From the NCBI GenBank assembly GCA_046052275.1, contig JBJOMQ010000011.1, positions 1 through 30,106 on the forward strand: a stretch of 30,106 nt of DNA. The letters run 5' to 3'. The notes under the pieces are model-generated. The model was not told the DNA's origin and made no database searches. It saw only the letters and a list, made by a program, of their open reading frames with translations. Each line of letters starts with the position of its first letter. The stretch's first letter is position 1. Of the stretch, positions 28,749 through 30,106 are shown in pieces. A program made the position numbers and the translations under genes. Origin of the DNA: UBA668 sp046052275 (GTDB lineage: Bacteria; Actinomycetota; Acidimicrobiia; Acidimicrobiales; Ilumatobacteraceae).

Positions 28749-30041
28749 GCCAATCCGCTCGTAGGCGAATGAGGCGGCGGTCCATGATTCGGCGTCGAGC
28801 AGGTTGCGGCCGTCGAAGACTCGGCGGGCGGCCATCACTGCGCCGACCTCGGCAGGCTCGGCGGCGGCGAACTCTGGCCACTCCGTGAGGACGACCACGC
28901 AGTGCGCGTCGCGGGCTGCATCGATGCAGTCGGTGGCGATCTCGATGCCGTCCGGTAGGACCGGCGTCACAGTTCGAACGGTCGGGTCGTAGGCGCTGAG
29001 CACGGCCCCTCGGTCGGCAAGTCGCCGGCTGATCTCGATGGCAGGCGAGTCGCGGAGGTCGTCGGTTCCGGCCTTGAACGTGAGACCCCACACCGCGATT
29101 CGGACGCCCATGAGCGGGTAGTCGCGTAGCGGCGCGCCGGCAAGCGCCTCGATGCGATCGGTGATCCGGTCGAATTGACGGAGGTTCGAGGAGATGACAC
29201 TCCGCATGAGCTCGAAGTCGTGTCCGGCACCGTCGGCGATGTTGACGAGCGCTCGCGAGTCCTTCGGAAAGCAGCTGCCGCCCCACCCCGGCCCGGGACG
29301 GAGGAACTCCTTGCCGATCCTCCGGTCGAGGCCCATGCCGATGACGACGTCGTCGACGTTGGCTGAGAGAGACTCGCAGAGCGCTGCCATGTCATTGACG
29401 AACGACAGCTTCATCGCAAGAAACGCATTGGAGGCGTACTTGACGGTCTCGGAGGTTGCGGGATCGGTAATCAGCGTTGCTGCGCCGAGTGATCGATACA
29501 GCGCCGCCACGCCCTGTGCGGCTGCCGGGTCGTCGCACCCGACAACGATGCGATCGGGCTCGAGGAAGTCGTCGATGGCGGACCCCTCGCGGAGGAACTC
29601 GGGGTTGCTGGCTATGTGGACGTCGGGCCGGCCGAGTCGTCGGGCCGCCTCGCGAGCCGTGCCGACCGGCACGGTCGACTTGTTGACGACCACGGCACCG
29701 GGCTTGAACGACGAGCGAAGGCTGTCGAGCGCGGCAAACAGGTGTCGCAGATCGGCGGAGCCGTCGTCGCCCTGCGGCGTCTGCACGCACATGAAGACGA
29801 AATCGGCGTCCGCCACCGCCGCCTGACCGTCGGTGGTGAACGAGAGGTGACCCGTGTCGATCCCGGAACGCAGCAATTCGGGAAGTCGGTGCTCGACGAT
29901 GGTGGCCTCGCCCCGGCGAAGTCGCTCGATCTTCGACTCGTCGAGATCGACGCAGACGACGTCGTGGCCGAGGTGCGCCATGCACACCCCCGTCGAGAGT
30001 CCTACGTAGCCGGTACCGATCACTGCGAGTCGCTTGCCCAT
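28743..30041 (-). CDS. ugd: UDP-glucose 6-dehydrogenase (Ugd)
   Basis: Ugd oxidises UDP-glucose to UDP-glucuronate with two NAD+. The 432-residue protein has the NAD motif GTGYVGLSTG (residues 9-18), FMCVQTPQGDDGSAD, the KSTVPVGT loop and SNPEFLREGSAIDDFLEPDR. The segment ETVKYASNAFLAMKLSFVND and the catalytic Cys257 in GWGGSCFPKDSRAL follow, then LTFKAGTDDLRDSPAIEI. All these are standard for the family. I chose ATG 30041 because it begins MGKRLAVIGTGYVG; an open frame reaching 30077 would add residues of promoter DNA. TAGAGT lies 8 nt upstream. It provides UDP-glucuronate to the UXS-like enzyme and possibly to glycosyltransferases. Confidence 0.96.
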   Translation of the reverse strand: MGKRLAVIGTGYVGLSTGVCMAHLGHDVVCVDLDESKIERLRRGEATIVEHRLPELLRSGIDTGHLSFTTDGQAAVADADFVFMCVQTPQGDDGSADLRHLFAALDSLRSSFKPGAVVVNKSTVPVGTAREAARRLGRPDVHIASNPEFLREGSAIDDFLEPDRIVVGCDDPAAAQGVAALYRSLGAATLITDPATSETVKYASNAFLAMKLSFVNDMAALCESLSANVDDVVIGMGLDRRIGKEFLRPGPGWGGSCFPKDSRALVNIADGAGHDFELMRSVISSNLRQFDRITDRIEALAGAPLRDYPLMGVRIAVWGLTFKAGTDDLRDSPAIEISRRLADRGAVLSAYDPTVRTVTPVLPDGIEIATDCIDAARDAHCVVVLTEWPEFAAAEPAEVGAVMAARRVFDGRNLLDAESWTAASFAYERIGR

Positions 30042-30049
30042 CGGACGTG

Positions 30050-30055
30050 ACTCTA
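30050..30055 (-). promoter_or_regulatory. -10 box TAGAGT for ugd
   Basis: TAGAGT on the minus strand ends 8 nt before ATG 30041. An overlapping TATAGA ends 10 nt before it and is an alternative. No ribosome site lies between, so a very short or absent leader is likely. Confidence 0.45.
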
Positions 30056-30106
30056 TATGTGGGGGTAGTCTGGGCACCCGCTAATCGGCGGCGGTCGTGA
30101 ACGGGA

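Noticed and set aside
1..30106. tRNA genes, rRNA genes, CRISPR arrays, transposases or att sites
   Set aside because: No cloverleaf-like sequence with CCA-end context, no regularly spaced repeats and no recombinase or transposase motifs were seen on either strand.

Overview
The window is a high-GC chromosomal segment whose gene content points to an actinobacterium. The markers are a SufC-SufS-SufU set, a DinB-like family linked to mycothiol chemistry, a CysD/CysNC pair, a DsbA-like protein of the type seen in mycothiol users, and UXS/Ugd cell-surface sugar genes. An Acidimicrobiia-like lineage is my best guess, but it is inference only. A striking local trait is that many transcription units have a TAnnnT -10 hexamer ending 6-9 nt before the start codon. 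This predicts widespread leaderless mRNAs and helped fix many of the starts given here.

Layout. 1-1600: the start of a CvpA-like membrane gene on the minus strand, a small membrane-anchored protein overlapping it, about 800 bp without a convincing gene, and a DUF1905 gene broken by one frameshift. 1600-5925: an SDR oxidoreductase, a DUF1801-MORN fusion, an alkylsulfatase-type metallo-hydrolase, a small membrane protein and a membrane-anchored phosphodiester glycosidase. 5998-8813: cysD and cysNC, which turn sulfate into PAPS. 8834-12088: a DUF2889 protein, then sufU, sufS and sufC (transcribed C-S-U) behind a palindromic operator; sufB and sufD are absent. 12194-17685: a fatty-acid desaturase, a glyoxalase-II-like hydrolase, an amidase with a 10-codon coupled leader ORF, a Phd/VapC-type toxin-antitoxin pair with a palindromic operator, an acyl-CoA dehydrogenase and a small membrane-anchored protein.

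17703-20402: a CmcI-type SAM-dependent enzyme, a DinB-like protein, a DsbA-like protein and a 74-residue orphan. 20403-24563: a tightly coupled minus-strand glycosyltransferase operon (GT2, then a three-part 820-residue glycosyltransferase, then a degenerate methyltransferase). 24644-30041: an alpha/beta hydrolase, galE, a UDP-glucuronate decarboxylase gene, a coupled GT2 gene and ugd.

The right third forms one functional theme. Ugd makes UDP-glucuronate, the UXS-like enzyme would turn it into UDP-xylose, GalE makes UDP-galactose, and at least three glycosyltransferases could assemble these sugars into a surface glycan. I found no tRNA, rRNA, CRISPR array, transposase or phage gene.
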